NCBI GenBank assembly: GCA_036435485.1
Contig: CM071596.1
Span: 141,249,501-141,313,500 of the forward strand
Reading direction: 5' to 3'
Length of the DNA: 64,000 nucleotides
Source of the DNA: Saposhnikovia divaricata
Taxonomy: Eukaryota; Streptophyta; Magnoliopsida; Apiales; Apiaceae
Both the position numbers and the translations under genes were made by a program. Within the stretch, counting starts at the first letter, position 1; every line of letters begins with the position of its first letter. A model generated the notes under the pieces. It did not search any database, was not told the DNA's origin, and saw only the letters and a list, made by a program, of their open reading frames with translations. Positions 47,974-60,105 of the stretch are shown here, in pieces.

Positions 47974-50604
47974 TCATTCTGAAGAAGGGATAGAAAGCGG
48001 AATATCCACTTTCATGTCAATCAACTCACCTGCTCTATAATTTTTAACTCTTTGCCCATTCACCTTAAATGACTCTCCATAGGTATCCAACAATTCAACT
48101 GTACCATATGGAAAAACTTTTCTTACCTTAAACGGGCCAGACCACCTAGAGCGAAGTTTTCCGAGAAAAAGTTTCAATCGTGAATTAAAAAGGAGAACTA
48201 AATCTCCTTCCTTGAATTCTCTTCGTAGTATCCCTTTGTCATGCCATCTTTTTGTTTTCTCCTTGTAAAGCTTAGAATTTTCATAAGCTTCAAAACGAAG
48301 CTCATCTAGCTCATTAAGTTGTAGAAGTCTTTTCTCACCTGCTGCTAACAAATCAAAATTAAGACTCTTGATAGCCCAAAATGCACGATTTTCCAACTCA
48401 ACTGGAAGATGACATTCTTTTCCATAAACTAATCTGTATGGAGTTGTCCCAATAGGTGTCTTAAACGTAGTTCTATACGCCCAAAGTGCATCATCAAGAT
48501 TCGTAGACCAATCCTTCCTTGATTTTTCAACCATCTTCTCTAAGATAGTCTTCATTTTGCAGTTAGAGATCTCCACATGACCACTGGTTTGGGGATGATA
48601 AGAAAGTCCTACCTTATGATGAACTCCATATTTCTTCAACATAGCTTCAAAGCAATTTTCCAGAAAATGCTTTCCTCCACCACTAATTAAAATCCTTGGC
48701 ACTCCAAATCTAGGAAAAATCTTCTTCTTAAAGAGCTTGCTCACAACACGAACATCATTAGTGAGGGATGCAATGGCTTTAACCCACTTTGAAACGTAAT
48801 CAACGGCGACCAAGATGTATTTGTTCTTAAAAGATGGAGGGAATAGTCCCATAAAATCTACTCCCCAAACATCGAAAAGCTCCACTTCAAGTATGATATT
48901 AAGAGGCATCTCGTTTCTTCTTGAGATATTTCCAGTTCTTTGACAACGATCACAAGAGTGAACATATTGGTGGACATCTTTAAAGAGAGTTTGCCAATAA
49001 AAACCACACTGAAGAATCTTCGCAGCAGTTTTAGTAGTACTTGCATGACCACCACTTGGTAAATCGTGACAATGCGAGATTATAGAGGCAATCTCATTTT
49101 CAGGAACACATCTTCTAATGACTCCATCTGCACAAAATTTATAGAGAAAAGGATCATCCCAAAAGTGTTTCCGCACATCATAGAAGAACTTCTTCTTTTG
49201 TTGCGATGAGTAACCATGAGGAACAGTACCACTACCTAAATAGTTAGCTACATCAGCAAACCAAGGAACCTCTATCCTTGCAAGAGAAAGTAGATGATCG
49301 TCAGGAAAAGAGTCATCAATTGGAAGATTTCTACCACCATCATCATCATCAAGAGTAAGGCGTGAAAGATGATCAGAAACCACGTTCTCGGCCCCTTTCT
49401 TGTCTTTAATCTCTAAGTCAAATTCTTGAAGAAGTAGAATCCAATGAATCAGACGAAGTTTAGCATCCTTCTTACTCATCAAATATTTCAGCGCTGCATG
49501 ATCAGTGTGGACAATAACCTTCGAACCAACGAGATATGATCGAAACTTTTCCATAGCATACACCACTGCTAACAATTCTTTCTCAGTTGTTGCATAATTA
49601 ATCTGAACTCCATCCAAGGTCTTGCTTGTATAATATATAGCATGAAGCTTTCCATCTTTCCTCTGGCCTAAAACTGCACCAATAGCTTGATCGCTAGCAT
49701 CACACATTATCTCAAATGTCAAATTCCAATCCGGTGGTTGTATGATTGGAGCAGAGACAATAGCTTTCTTTAACCTGTCAAAAGCCTCAACACAAGAATC
49801 ATTAAAAACAAAAGGGACATCTTTACCTAAGAGTTCAGTTAGAGGTTGAGCAATTTTTGAAAAATCTTTTATAAAACGGCGATAAAATCCTGCATGACCA
49901 AGAAAACTTCTTACTCCCTTAACCAAAGTTGGGGGTGGTAAGCGCTCAACAACCTCTACCTTAGCTCTATCAACTTCGATGCCTCTTTTGGAAACAACAT
50001 GACCCAAAACAAGTCCCTCTTGTACCATAAAATGACATTTTTCCCAATTTAAAATTAGATTAACTTCTTTACATCTATGAAGCACCTTTTCCAAGTTATG
50101 TAAGCATGCATCAAAAGAAGTTCCACAAACAGAGAAATCATCCATAAAAACTTCCATTATATCTTCAATAAAATCTAAGAAAATTGCCATCATATATCGT
50201 TGAAAGGTGGGAGGAGCACAACATAATCCAAACGGCATTCTGCGATATGCAAATGTACCATAGGGACATGTAAAAGTTGTTTTTTCTTGGTCGTTTGGAT
50301 GGATGGGAATTTGTGAAAAGCCTGAATATCCATCCAAATAATAGAAAAAAGAATGTTTTGCCAACCTTTCAAGCATTTGGTCAATAAAAGGGAGAGGAAA
50401 ATGGTCCTTTTTAGTGGCTTTATTCAATTTTCGATAATCAATGCACATTTGCCACCGTGTCACAGTTCTAGTAGAAATCAACTCACCCTTATCATTCTTG
50501 ACAATGGTCATTCCTACTTTCTTTGGAACTACGTGTACAGGGCTAACCCACTTACTATCAGAGATAGGATAAATTATACCTGCATCAAGAAGTTTTAAAC
50601 CTCC
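47974..50604 (-). pseudogene. Athila RT-RNase H-integrase polyprotein of element B
   Basis: 845 codons from the Met at 50511; the frame is open upstream to about 50604, where a frameshift joins the protease side, so this Met is internal. RT: CIDYRKLNKA, catalytic Asp 60 in LDGYSG, FMDD at 122-125. RNase H: Asp 271, Glu in TEKELLAV (307-314), Asp 337. Integrase: His/Cys zinc domain (H482, H489, C520, C523), then the core with Asp 552 and Glu 647. The second catalytic Asp is Gly (residue 611, codon 48679-48681, in ISGGGKHF), so integration activity is probably lost although the frame is long. Confidence 0.9.
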
Positions 50605-50620
50605 ATTTTGACTACGTCCA

Positions 50621-51283
50621 TCATGTTATGATTAAGTCTCCGTTGAGGTTCAATAGAGGAGGCTTGCTCATCTTCAAGAATGACCTATGCATGCAAAATG
50701 ATGGATTAATGCCCTTAATATCATCAATGGTATACCCAATGACATTTTTATATTTTCTTAAAACTGTGAGCAGTTGCTCAATTTGAATGTCATCAAGCTC
50801 AGAATTAACAATTATAGGATATGATTCATTAGGCCACATAAACACGTATTCCAAAGATGCAGGAAAGGGTTTAAGTTGTACCTTAGGAGGCATGGAACTC
50901 TCCTTAACTTCCTCATGATGTGACACATTGGAATGTTCAAGCATAAATTTAGGTGTTACATCCAAAAGTTTCTGGTAACCCATACATTCTTCATTTTCTT
51001 CATCCATGTTACCCTCAAGAACAACTTGAAGTGGATCCTCACATGATAAAGTGTTGGCCTTAATGTCGATCACTTATTCTAGTGCATCCACCCTGTTTAT
51101 TGTCTCATCCATAGAAGGATGTCCCAATGTGTTTTGAAGCTTGAATTCCATCTTCTCCTCTCCTACTTGAAAAGAAATTCTTCCATTTTTCATGTCAATT
51201 ATAGCTGCAGCTGTAGCTAAGAAAGGCCTCCCAAGAATGAGGAATATTTTCATCTTCTTCCATTTCCATGACAACAAAATCAC
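50621..51283 (-). pseudogene. Protease end and protease-RT linker of element B
   Basis: The frame 51074-51283 carries ILGRPFLATAAAIID, the protease C-terminal motif, then MKNGRISFQVGEEKMEF. An in-frame TAA (51074-51076) follows. Reading continues to 50621 through an acidic linker and the IDDIKGINPSFCMH segment that precedes RT in Athila elements. A frameshift near 51230 disconnects it from the protease active site, and another near 50604 disconnects it from RT. Confidence 0.78.
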
Positions 51284-52040
51284 ATGGAATATAAAACTTT
51301 CCTACCTTAAGGGGAACATCTTTAAGGATTCCAAGTGGAAATTTCACACTTCTGTCTGCCAGTTGTAAAGAGATACGTGTGGGTTTCGATTCACCCATCC
51401 GAAGCTTGTCACAAATTGATAATGGCATCAGACTGACACTTGCTCCAAGATCACATAAGGCTCTTTTGATCTCGACATCCCCGAGTTTGATAGGAATAGA
51501 GTAGCTACCTGGATCCGTTAACTTTTTAGGAAGATCATTTTGCAAGATGGCACTGCACTCTGTCGTTAATGAGATAGTAGAACTTTCTTCAATTTTTCTC
51601 TTCCTTGACAAAATATCTTTAAGGAATTTCGGATAAGAGGGCATCTCGGATATAGCATCCATGAATGGAATATTGATATGTCGCTTATGCAAAATTTCAA
51701 GGAATTTACCATACTTCATCTCCTTGATACTTGCATCAACATCATTCTTCTCTGGTTGTGTAGAGATAAATCCTTCCAAAAGATTTTCTAAGTTAGATTT
51801 TTGTGGCTGAGCTGGTTGAAAACCTGGCGGCTGAGAAAAGTTATTTTGTGGAGGTTGAGCTTGAGCCTGGTTATTCCTGTAGGAGAAATTAGGATGATCT
51901 CTCCAACCTGGATTGTACGTGTTGGAGTAAGGATTATATTGTGGCCTTCGATTCTGGTTATAAAGAGCATTTGCTTGTTCCACTGCCATTCCAGAGGGAT
52001 TGTACTGACAAGCATGTTTAGGTGTCCAACAACACCACAT
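51195..52040 (-). pseudogene. Gag C-terminus and protease active site of element B
   Basis: Residues 10-80 form an Asn/Pro/Gln-rich gag tail. NIPFMDAISEMPSYPKFL (123-140) is the conserved pre-protease segment. The protease motif CDLGAS has its Asp at residue 197. The frame leaves the protease reading near 51230 (after ENIP), where a frameshift moves ILGRPFLAT into another frame. Upstream, a frameshift near 52020-52035 splits the zinc knuckle, whose first part (CEICGVVGH) is in the preceding frame. Confidence 0.8.
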
Positions 52041-52933
52041 ATTTCACATGAGGCATGTTTAGTACTTCTGGAATCCAATTGCTCAATCTCCTTAACCATT
52101 GCCTGCATAATAGTATTCAACATGGTTAGAGCATCAACATCATACTTACCACCCTTCTTAGGATGATTTCGATCACTATATGGATAATTATCATTAGACG
52201 CCATCTCGTCTAATAAAGCTTTCGCATCCTCAGTACTCTTCTTCATAATAGATCCACCAGAAGATGCATCAACAAAGTTTCGGAACTCTTGTGTCAACCC
52301 ATTATAGAATGTTTGGATCAACAACTAGTCAGGAATTCCATGGTGAGGGCATTGTCTTTGAAGTCACTTAAATTTTCTCCAAGCATCATGAAGTGACTCG
52401 TCATCGTCTTGACGAAAATTAGATATTTCATTCCTGAGCTTTGAAGTCTTCTTCTGACTGAAGAATTTAAGGAGAAGCGCCTTTGCAAGACTATTCCAAG
52501 TAGTGAACGTGTTTGGGCCTTCATCTTTCAACCAATCTTTTGCTGCATCTCAGAGAGATAATGGAAATAAGCACAACTTTATAGCATCATCACTAACATT
52601 GGTCAGCTTTATCGTATCACACTTTTTGAGAAAAATCTCAAGATGATCAACAGGATTTTCAGTGGAAAATCCCGCGAAAGAATCATTGGAGACGAATTGG
52701 ATGAACTGAGGCTTGAGTTCAAAGTGGGTAGTTATGATTGTTGGTCTGACAATACTGGAGATTACGCTTGTAGCATCTGGCATGCAATGCTCCCTGAGAG
52801 CTTTAGCTGGTGTTTCACCCATAATTTCCTTGTCTTTGTTTTTCCTTCGCTTGCCTGCTTGCCTTTTTACTGTAGCTTTAATTTCAGGATCAATAGCAAT
52901 TAAATTTTCAGTACCTGAACTTCGAGTGTGCAT
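52041..52933 (-). pseudogene. Gag of element B
   Basis: Starts at ATG 52931-52933 (MHTRSSGTENL), about 120 bp downstream of the PBS. The gag domain starts near SDDAIKLCLFPLSL and continues with TTWNSLAKALLLKFF and DDDESLHDAWRKFK. In-frame stops are TGA at 52550-52552, TGA at 52364-52366 and TAG at 52325-52327. It then reads FYNGLTQEFRNFVDASSGG, typical of Athila gag, and the first half of a CCHC knuckle. The overlapping frame 52318-52524 is a shadow. Confidence 0.82.
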
Positions 52934-53051
52934 GCAACAAGAGAACTAAAAACAAGGATCAAATAACAAGGGAATAATATCCGAAGCAACACAACTAAAA
53001 GACTTAGCCAAATTAACTCAAAAATTAACTAATCTAATAACACTGCTTTGT

Positions 53052-53068
53052 CCCCGGCAGCGGCGCCA
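53052..53068 (-). other. Primer-binding site of element B (tRNA-Asp type)
   Basis: The plus strand ccccggcagcggcgcca matches the 3' end of plant tRNA-Asp with about one mismatch, 6 bp inside the LTR. Confidence 0.88.
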
Positions 53069-53074
53069 AAAAAT

Positions 53075-54390
53075 TGACAAGGCTGTCGCGTGCCTATCAA
53101 ATAATAATATCTAACAAATCCTTCTAACTATGTAGTAGGGTAAGTCAGAGTCGATCCCACAGAGACAAATGTATCAATCACTAGTTATTCTTGACTCGAT
53201 TCAACTAAGCAAGTAAACAATAAAATTTTGAGAGATTATTAAACTAATAGTACTCTAAGGAAAATTGTGTTGAATTTATCAATTAACTAAAAACATCTAG
53301 ATTTAAGTATTCCCGCTAACATGACTCAATGCAATTATGCTTTCCCGCTCCAATTAATCATGTACTACTCAAGAGGAAAGATGTGCCCTATAAAATACCA
53401 ATAATCTCTCTCGAGTATTAATGGCTTCGATAAAATACAGTCAAGCCTATTTTCATGGCATCATGCAATTCAGAGGCATTAAACACAACATCCTAACTTC
53501 CTAACAATTCATTCTACATATTTTCATGGAGAATTTCATGTCCTTATTGGATAAATCACAACCATCTAAATCCAACTTTCGTTGATAAATAGATATTTGG
53601 TTCAAACAATACAAATAATCACGTCTGACATGTAATTGTTAATTAAACACAACTCAATAAGCAAGAGCATATAACATAACCAAATTGGGGGATTGGGAAA
53701 ATCATACATCAATCATAACTAGGGTTCAACTTAACCCTAGATTAGAGATCTACTCACTCATAATTAAACTAGCAAAACACATAAAATAATAAGAACACAT
53801 AATTAATCTATTATTGAGAATAGAGAAGAAAACCTTCAATCTTTAATCTTTGCACAAGAAGAAAAAAATAAAAGTCTCTCTCTCCTCTCTCTTTCTCTCT
53901 GTGTATGTCTCTCCCCCTAATAATAATAATATCTGATCTTTTATATGTCTCTAATAAAAGTATTTTAATGCCTAGGGAAAAATTACAAGTACGTTTCCTA
54001 AACTGAATTGGTTTCCAAGGAAAATTCGTTGTTGACTTTTCTCCATTAATTCTGGGCCACTCCAATTGTAATATGACATCTGGACCATCTTAGAATGATA
54101 GATAATTTAATTATCTTCACGTGGGCTGCTGAATCACCCAATTCTGACTTATAGAACTCGAGATATGGCCCAAACAGTGAAGTACGCGCGTGCAACCCAA
54201 CAAATCTGAATTTCCTTCTAATAAATCTCCAAATTAAGCTCTTTATACTTCAATCCATCCAAGTTTAGGATTTCCTTGCTTCCTACAATAAAACATTAAA
54301 ATCTATTAAATAAAAATCCAACTAAATGCAAAATATAATAAATATGAGGAATATAATCATGTAAAATATATATAAATATACACTCTATCA
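53075..54390 (-). mobile_element. 5' LTR of element B
   Basis: 1316 bp, plus-strand ends TGACAAGG and CTCTATCA, followed by AGCAT. A minus-strand TATA-like box (CATATAAAAG) lies near 53937-53948. It is the uninterrupted copy showing the CACTA empty site. Confidence 0.93.
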
Positions 54391-54395
54391 AGCAT

Positions 54396-54640
54396 TTAAA
54401 GAAAGATGAATTTATTGTTGGTAATTGATTTTTTCATTGGAGTATCTACATTGGATTTTACCTCATGTATTTCAGCAAACTTCATCATTAATGGTTTCAT
54501 ATTTGATTCCATAATGTACTTCCATGTCTCATTTGAACACTCTCTGGTGAAGAACATCGGAGTATGAGTTTCAATTTAACACCCATTGGAGGGGATGATG
54601 AAATGGTACGAATTGAAATATAAAACAAAAGAATGATGAA
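54396..54640. repeat. Host tandem repeat: end of copy one and copy two
   Basis: 54396-54434 completes the copy interrupted by B. Copy two runs from 54435 (cattggagtatctacattgg) and leads into the 204-bp duplication. The minus strand of copy two is open for about 50 codons (MFFTRECSNETWKYIM and onward), similar to copy one but with several replacements. The protein family is not recognised. Confidence 0.7.
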
Positions 54641-55041
54641 AAGCACCTAAAGCAAGATGAATTCGTTATTGGTAATTGATATTATTGAATGTGGTGCATC
54701 AGTTGTTACTGATTTCTTTACATAAAGGTAAATTAAAATATTCTCGTGCATATTCTTGATTGCGCGGGTTGATGTTGTTTTAGTTGTAGTTGTTGATGAT
54801 ATAGTCATGTTTTGTCTGCTCAAAGGATGATGCATTATGATGAAAAGCACCTAAAGCAAGATGAATTCGTTATTGGTAATTGATATTATTGAATGTGGTG
54901 CATCAGTTGTTACTGATTTCTTTACATAAAGGTAAATTAAAATATTCTCGTGCATATTCTTGATTGCGCGGGTTGATGTTGTTTTAGTTGTAGTTGTTGA
55001 TGATATAGTCATGTTTTGTCTGCTCAAAGGATGATGCATTT
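54635..55041. repeat. Perfect 204-bp tandem duplication
   Basis: AAGCACCTAAAGCAAGATGA starts at 54641 and again at 54845. No difference was seen by eye over about 200 bp, so the duplication is recent. A minus-strand frame (ending SIISITNNEFILL) is therefore present twice; related residues end the older repeat copy too. Confidence 0.92.
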
Positions 55042-55722
55042 GTTTACATATAATTAGAATTATCTTTGCAATCTATATATAGGGTTCGAAAACATATTTT
55101 TAGACAATATATAAACAGTATGTTCTGTTTCAAATTATGTAATGATTAACAACTCTGGTTCATTGCATTTATAATCATGATTCCACGGATCAAGCATGCG
55201 TTCCGCGCATTAGTTCCAATCAATATCTATATAGACTTGTCGTGTATATACTTTGATCCTTTGGTACACCGTATTTATTACATAATCAACAAACATACGC
55301 CCTGAACACTTTAAGTAGTTGACTCTTATGCAGTTGGTGGAATTAATGAAAGAGACAAAATCTAACATGTAAACTGCATACCCAAAATAAAAAAAGGTAA
55401 ATGATTCAATTAACTTAATTTATCAACTATATCTTGCCAACTAATGAACGTTCATGCTCAATGGCAGTCACCGTAGAATTCAAAATTTTAATGCACTTCC
55501 ACAATAAAGCTCTTATACACAGGGATAGGTCACAATACAAAGCAGAAGAAGAATATTTAACACTACGACAAATATTCCATTTTCTAAGCATGTATGTAGT
55601 TCGCTAATATATGAGTGTAGAACATGTCCGTGCCTCATACGGGTTATAATGTAGTTGGAACGAGAAGGATGAAATTCAAATTTTTCTAAAAATAATTCTA
55701 ATGGTACTATTTTACAATTGGC
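55042..55722. other. Host intergenic sequence
   Basis: AT-rich, no gene, RNA or repeat recognised. Confidence 0.5.
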
Positions 55723-55903
55723 TTATAAAGGATAGGTCGTTTCATGGTCATTCATATTTTCACTCTGCTTTGAAACTTTGTAGTGTGGAATTTGCGCATT
55801 GATAGTGCTTCTGAATTCTATTTTGAAGATATGCATGATCTGCTTTACAAGTTGGTCAAAGTTTAGAATGGTCCCAATTTTTATATCCAAATTGTTCTTA
55901 AAA
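55723..55903 (-). pseudogene. Exon-like open stretch, unrecognised
   Basis: On the minus strand a good splice-acceptor context (atttcttgcag) precedes about 60 open codons (VFKNNLDIKIGTILNFDQLV, then a Lys/Ile-rich part) ending at a stop at 55723-55725. There is no ATG at its start. Composition is more protein-like than neighbouring frames. Could be the last exon of a degraded host gene or captured sequence. Confidence 0.35.
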
Positions 55904-56076
55904 ACCTGCAAGAAATTTGCAACTCTACTTTTTGTTTTATATCAATTAATATAGTTTGATAAAATAGATATCATTCTTATCTGTTAGTACTTCTAGCATC
56001 CGTCAACTCTTTCAAATCTTTATTTATTGAGTCTTTAATTCGAACATCTTTTATGATTCTATATTTTTAGATATAA

Positions 56077-56277
56077 AACCTTTTTTTACAAATATGGAAA
56101 AATGTTGATAAGCCTCTTAAAAGAACAAGGTATGGGAGTGTTTACGTGACTACGGTGGTTGATCGTGTGCCATCGTATGAGGCTGTGGAGATCATGATTG
56201 ATACATTGCGTTTTGAATTAGATTCTGATGGAAAGTCATATTCTATTTCATGTGTCGTGTGGAATGATGCAAAATAG
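56077..56277 (+). pseudogene. Second exon-like open stretch, unrecognised
   Basis: 66 codons open between stops, without an ATG. From 56101 it reads NVDKPLKRTRYGSVYVTTVV, then a segment with EAVEIMIDTLRFELDSDGKS and SISCVVWNDAK, ending at TAG. Codon use and hydrophobic/charged alternation look coding-like. No family recognised. It is on the opposite strand to the 55723 stretch, so they are not one simple gene. Confidence 0.35.
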
Positions 56278-56955
56278 AATTGTTACTTATTATATAATTA
56301 TATAATTAGTATTTTTCTTGCAAGTTTTTACCTTTCACTTGAAAGGGGTTTTTCTTGCTTTAAGAACTTATGATTTTATTTTTGAAGTTGGATCAGGACT
56401 TTGATGGGTTTCCTAGTTGGGTTCAGGTGTTTGCTAAATTCGTAGCTGATATTGAATTTCTTTTAGATTCCTATCTGAATAAGATTTGAATAAGGTTATT
56501 TATGTATCCTATAAATACTCTTATCTTGTAATCTTTTGGGGGACAATATTGTTGATAAAATTTTTGCTATTCGGTAGCTTTGAGAATCGAATTTAGGAGT
56601 GTATTCAGTGTTTGAGTTTTGTTTCTCCATTCGGAGATTCAAAGTCGGAGTTTTGTTTCTCCATTTTTGGAGATTCAGAGTTTACTTTATATTTAGTATT
56701 ATTACATATTATCATAAAAATATCACGTTCCGTATCTTATGTACTTTTAGTTGATTTTTTTTATTTTTTAGATTTAGTATTTAAATATAATATGGTATAA
56801 TTTTAAAAATTTATGCTTTAAGTTTTAAAAATAGAATATTGGCTATTACAGTTGAATGTTTAATTTGAAATTTGAATAGATTTTCGAATATATGTTTTTC
56901 ATATTTGATATAATTTTTTTTATTTACTAAATGTTGTAAAGTGCATATATGATAT
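56278..56955. other. Host AT-rich sequence with a TATA-like motif
   Basis: No gene recognised. TATAAATA lies at 56510-56517. The frame 56612-56800 contains a duplicated SxFGDSxF-like phrase from a short direct repeat (tttctccatt near 56625 and 56655). Confidence 0.4.
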
Positions 56956-56960
56956 TTGTC

Positions 56961-59259
56961 TGTTGTGCTAAAAATAATTATTTAAAATTGATTGCAAGTG
57001 CACAATCTCGTTTTAGTAAATTTTAGATTCGTTCCGCAGAGACTAATATTTTCGCAAACTTAATTTTCAATTTAATCGAATTAGGATAAGTAGATTTTTT
57101 AGAATTTGATTGTATTTTATACTACTTAATACTAAAATGAAATTTAAATTAACTTGTTAAAATTAAATTATTCTAAATAATTCTAAAATCTAAATATTCT
57201 AGAATTATTCTACAAATTAAAAAATTCTAAATTCGAATTAAATCTAAATTCTAAATTATTATAAAATTAATCTAAAAATTAATCCAAAAAAATCTAAAAT
57301 TTGAATTAACAATAAATTTTATTTACAGAAAATTTTTAATAAAAATTTTACATGAAGAGTTTGAAAAATTAACTAGCTACATCAAACAAAACGAAATCAT
57401 ACGATCAACCAGCACGACTAACAACTCAGTACTAAATTCGGAAAAACAAATTCCAGCAGCAGACCATCTTCACAAAATGACACCAACATAAAAATAAAAT
57501 TCTAATTCGACAATGGGCTATGAACTCGCAAAATCAAAAACTCAGTTAACTAACATCAGTGACAAACTCAGAAACTGCAAAAGCAAAACACGAACTGAAA
57601 ACAGCAATTCACTCAAACTGTAACTCGACGAAGGAGAAGAAAAAAAACGTAACTCAATACATTAAACCCAATACATCAAAATCTGCTAACCCATCACTGT
57701 AATTTGAACAAACAAACACAGCGAATAAATAGCAGAGAAAAAAAAAAAAAAAAAACTCGGCCACAAGCCTAGACCAGCGGCGCGACTCACAGAGAACAGA
57801 ACTTGGTGACTAAACAACTCAGCAGCAAAAACAGCAGACTCTACACTAAAATAAACATAGATACTTTAAACAAAATGCAGGAAAAAAAACAAAAACAAAA
57901 TAAACTCAACCAATTCGCAACTCAGACTACCATAGTTCGATACTTAACCCAGCACAAATTATAACTCGAAAACAAAACAAACTCACCATCACCTTAACTC
58001 ACAAAAACAAAATGAAAATCACCATAACTCGATACTCACCATCACTTCGTACAAACTTAGAGAATACAAGAACACAGCAAAAAAAAAAAAGAAACTCAAG
58101 AACTCAAAACTCGTGAAGAAACAATGGAAAACGCAGCATAGAACTCGGCAAACTAATCAAGAAGAACAAAATTAAAGATTAAGGAAAGGGAAGTGGGGTT
58201 TTGAAGTGAAAGAAAAGAAATGAAGGAAGGAAAAGGGGGAAGAGAGGGGTTTGTGAAATTAAAGGAGAAGTGGGGGTTTTCTTTTTTTTTTTTTAAACGA
58301 AAAGCAAGAGAGTACAGAGATGGGTTTTTAAGAATTTTGTAGCTAAAAGAAACGGAAGTAGTTTTCTGGGTTTGGAGATTTGTTCTAAGAAAACAAAACA
58401 GGGGAGTTAAAATAAGGATTCGAATTATCTAATAAAGAAGTAGAAAAATAATGCTGAAAAATTTGTAATGTAATATATTTTTTTTAAACAACTAAATACG
58501 AAAAATTAACAAATTAACTACGAAATTAAAATTACACTAAAACGATGATTTGGAATTAAAATTGTCCACAATAAAATTGAAATTTAAAGGGGCAAAATTA
58601 CGAATTAAAACTAAAATTAAAACTATGAGCAAGAAAATATTTTCAACCCATAGTGGTTAGTATTTCGCTACTTTGTCCACTAAAGGGATTTACAAAAATA
58701 ACGAAAACTATGGCAAAATAAACGAAAGACAAGACAAGAAATTAAAGGAAATAAAATTTTTGCATTAAAATAAAAAGTGTTTACAAGATTTGAAACTAAA
58801 AAAAAACAAGAGATTAAAGCTACCCTAAAATCTAAGTTCATAAATACAAGGGGGGTGAGGGGGTATTTATAGGATAAGAATTAGGGTTAAGGGGGTGTTG
58901 GGTAAATCCCCACCATACATTTGTGGTGTGTGATGGTGAAATCCTAGCCATCTATTTGTTTCCTTCCCCCTTAAGCTTTGATGAATGAATCTTGGCCATA
59001 CACTTATTTAGTGTGTTGGGATGATCTCCACCTTCCACATGTCTTTAAAGATTCCTTTTTCACCAAGCTCCTAATTCTTTTTCTTTTTTTCATTTAAGTC
59101 CTTTTTCTTCCTCTTTTTACCTTCCTTGCTCTTTATTTCTTTATTTTGCCATTTCTTTATTTATTAACGAATTTCCTGAAATACAACAAAATAAATTATT
59201 AAAATACGAGTTCAAGCAATAAATAGGTAATAAAAATATGCAAAAATATGCACTTATCA
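56961..59259 (-). mobile_element. 3' LTR of element F
   Basis: 2299 bp, plus-strand ends TGTTGTGC and CTTATCA. The cgttccgcagagact stretch near 57030 is the LTR-end feature of Athila-like LTRs seen in A and B. A minus-strand TATA box (CCTATAAATA) lies at 58864-58873. No gene is present. Confidence 0.85.
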
Positions 59260-59273
59260 AATGCCCCCATACC
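59260..59273 (-). other. Polypurine tract of element F
   Basis: The minus strand reads TAGGTATGGGGGCATT just before the LTR start TGATAAG. Confidence 0.8.
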
Positions 59274-59365
59274 TATCTTTTGCTCGTCCTCAATTAAAAC
59301 AAAAACAAAAAGAAAATCTAGATAAAAAGTCCTATACTCCTTTTCCTAGGTGTGACGGTTGCATT

Positions 59366-59415
59366 TGGCATATGCAACAAGCCCGTTAAACCCCTAGGCA
59401 GCCCTAGTGGACGAG
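59366..59415 (-). other. Conserved 3' block with hairpin, element F
   Basis: Homologous to 13165-13218 of B. CTAGG (59394-59398) and CCTAG (59403-59407) pair around CAGC, and flanking CC/GG can extend the stem across a one-base bulge. Confidence 0.65.
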
Positions 59416-60063
59416 TGAGGTCTCGTGAGGGCCTATAGTGAATGTACCAACAAAATCCATCTAGTTCGTATAAAAATTACATGGCAATGCAACACCACAC
59501 ATACATGTCCTCTCATGATACATCAACTTAAGAATAAAAATGAATTTGCAAAGTCTTGGTGTGGAAAGTGCAAGGATTCACATAGTCTACTTAAAGAAGC
59601 ATGCACGAGTGATTACAAGTTCATGTCAAGTGCAAAAATTATTGGAAACCATGTTAAGTCTACAAGAGCACACCTTAGAGTCAAAACTTGAGATCTCATA
59701 TGCAAAAGAAACAAGCAATACCTCACATTTCACTCACAAAAGAACATTCACTCAAAAACAAGGGTAAGTGTATCACTCAATTCCAACAAAATCAAAAGCA
59801 TGCTTGACATTTGGTATTATTCTAACTTAAACACAACATACATCAATGATGACAATCAAAAGATCTTTATTTGGGTTGTAATGGGGCTAGGGACAGGGTA
59901 TGTCAAGTAAGGCCAAAACAAGGTGAAGTGTCAAAAGCTAGTAGTCACCATGAAAAACATGCACAACACCAAACTTCCTCCCCACACAATTATTTTTCTA
60001 CTTTCAACAAAAAGACTTGACTAGTCGAATGAAGGAGAATTACAAAAACATAAGTATGCTCTC

Positions 60064-60105
<42 letters not shown>

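Larger units (their letters stand above)
7610..54390 (-). mobile_element. Element B: Athila-type Ty3/gypsy retrotransposon, host of the nested insertions
   Basis: The outer element is flanked by the 5-bp duplication AGCAT (7605-7609 and 54391-54395). Right to left: 5' LTR 53075-54390, PBS, gag, protease, RT-RNase H-integrase, 3' noncoding region, PPT (13073-13087), 3' LTR 7610-13072. Removing CACTA (4.1 kb) and copia element C (32.2 kb, with everything inside it) leaves about 10.4 kb, normal for an Athila element. LTR divergence is about 3 percent by eye. Confidence 0.93.

Noticed and set aside
52318..52524. 68-codon frame in the B gag region
   Set aside because: Shadow frame; the real gag reading, with its stops, lies in another frame of the same strand.
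56278..56600. Pararetrovirus-like promoter or integrated viral sequence
   Set aside because: Only a TATA box and a T-rich leader are visible; no viral coding motif or repeat partner.
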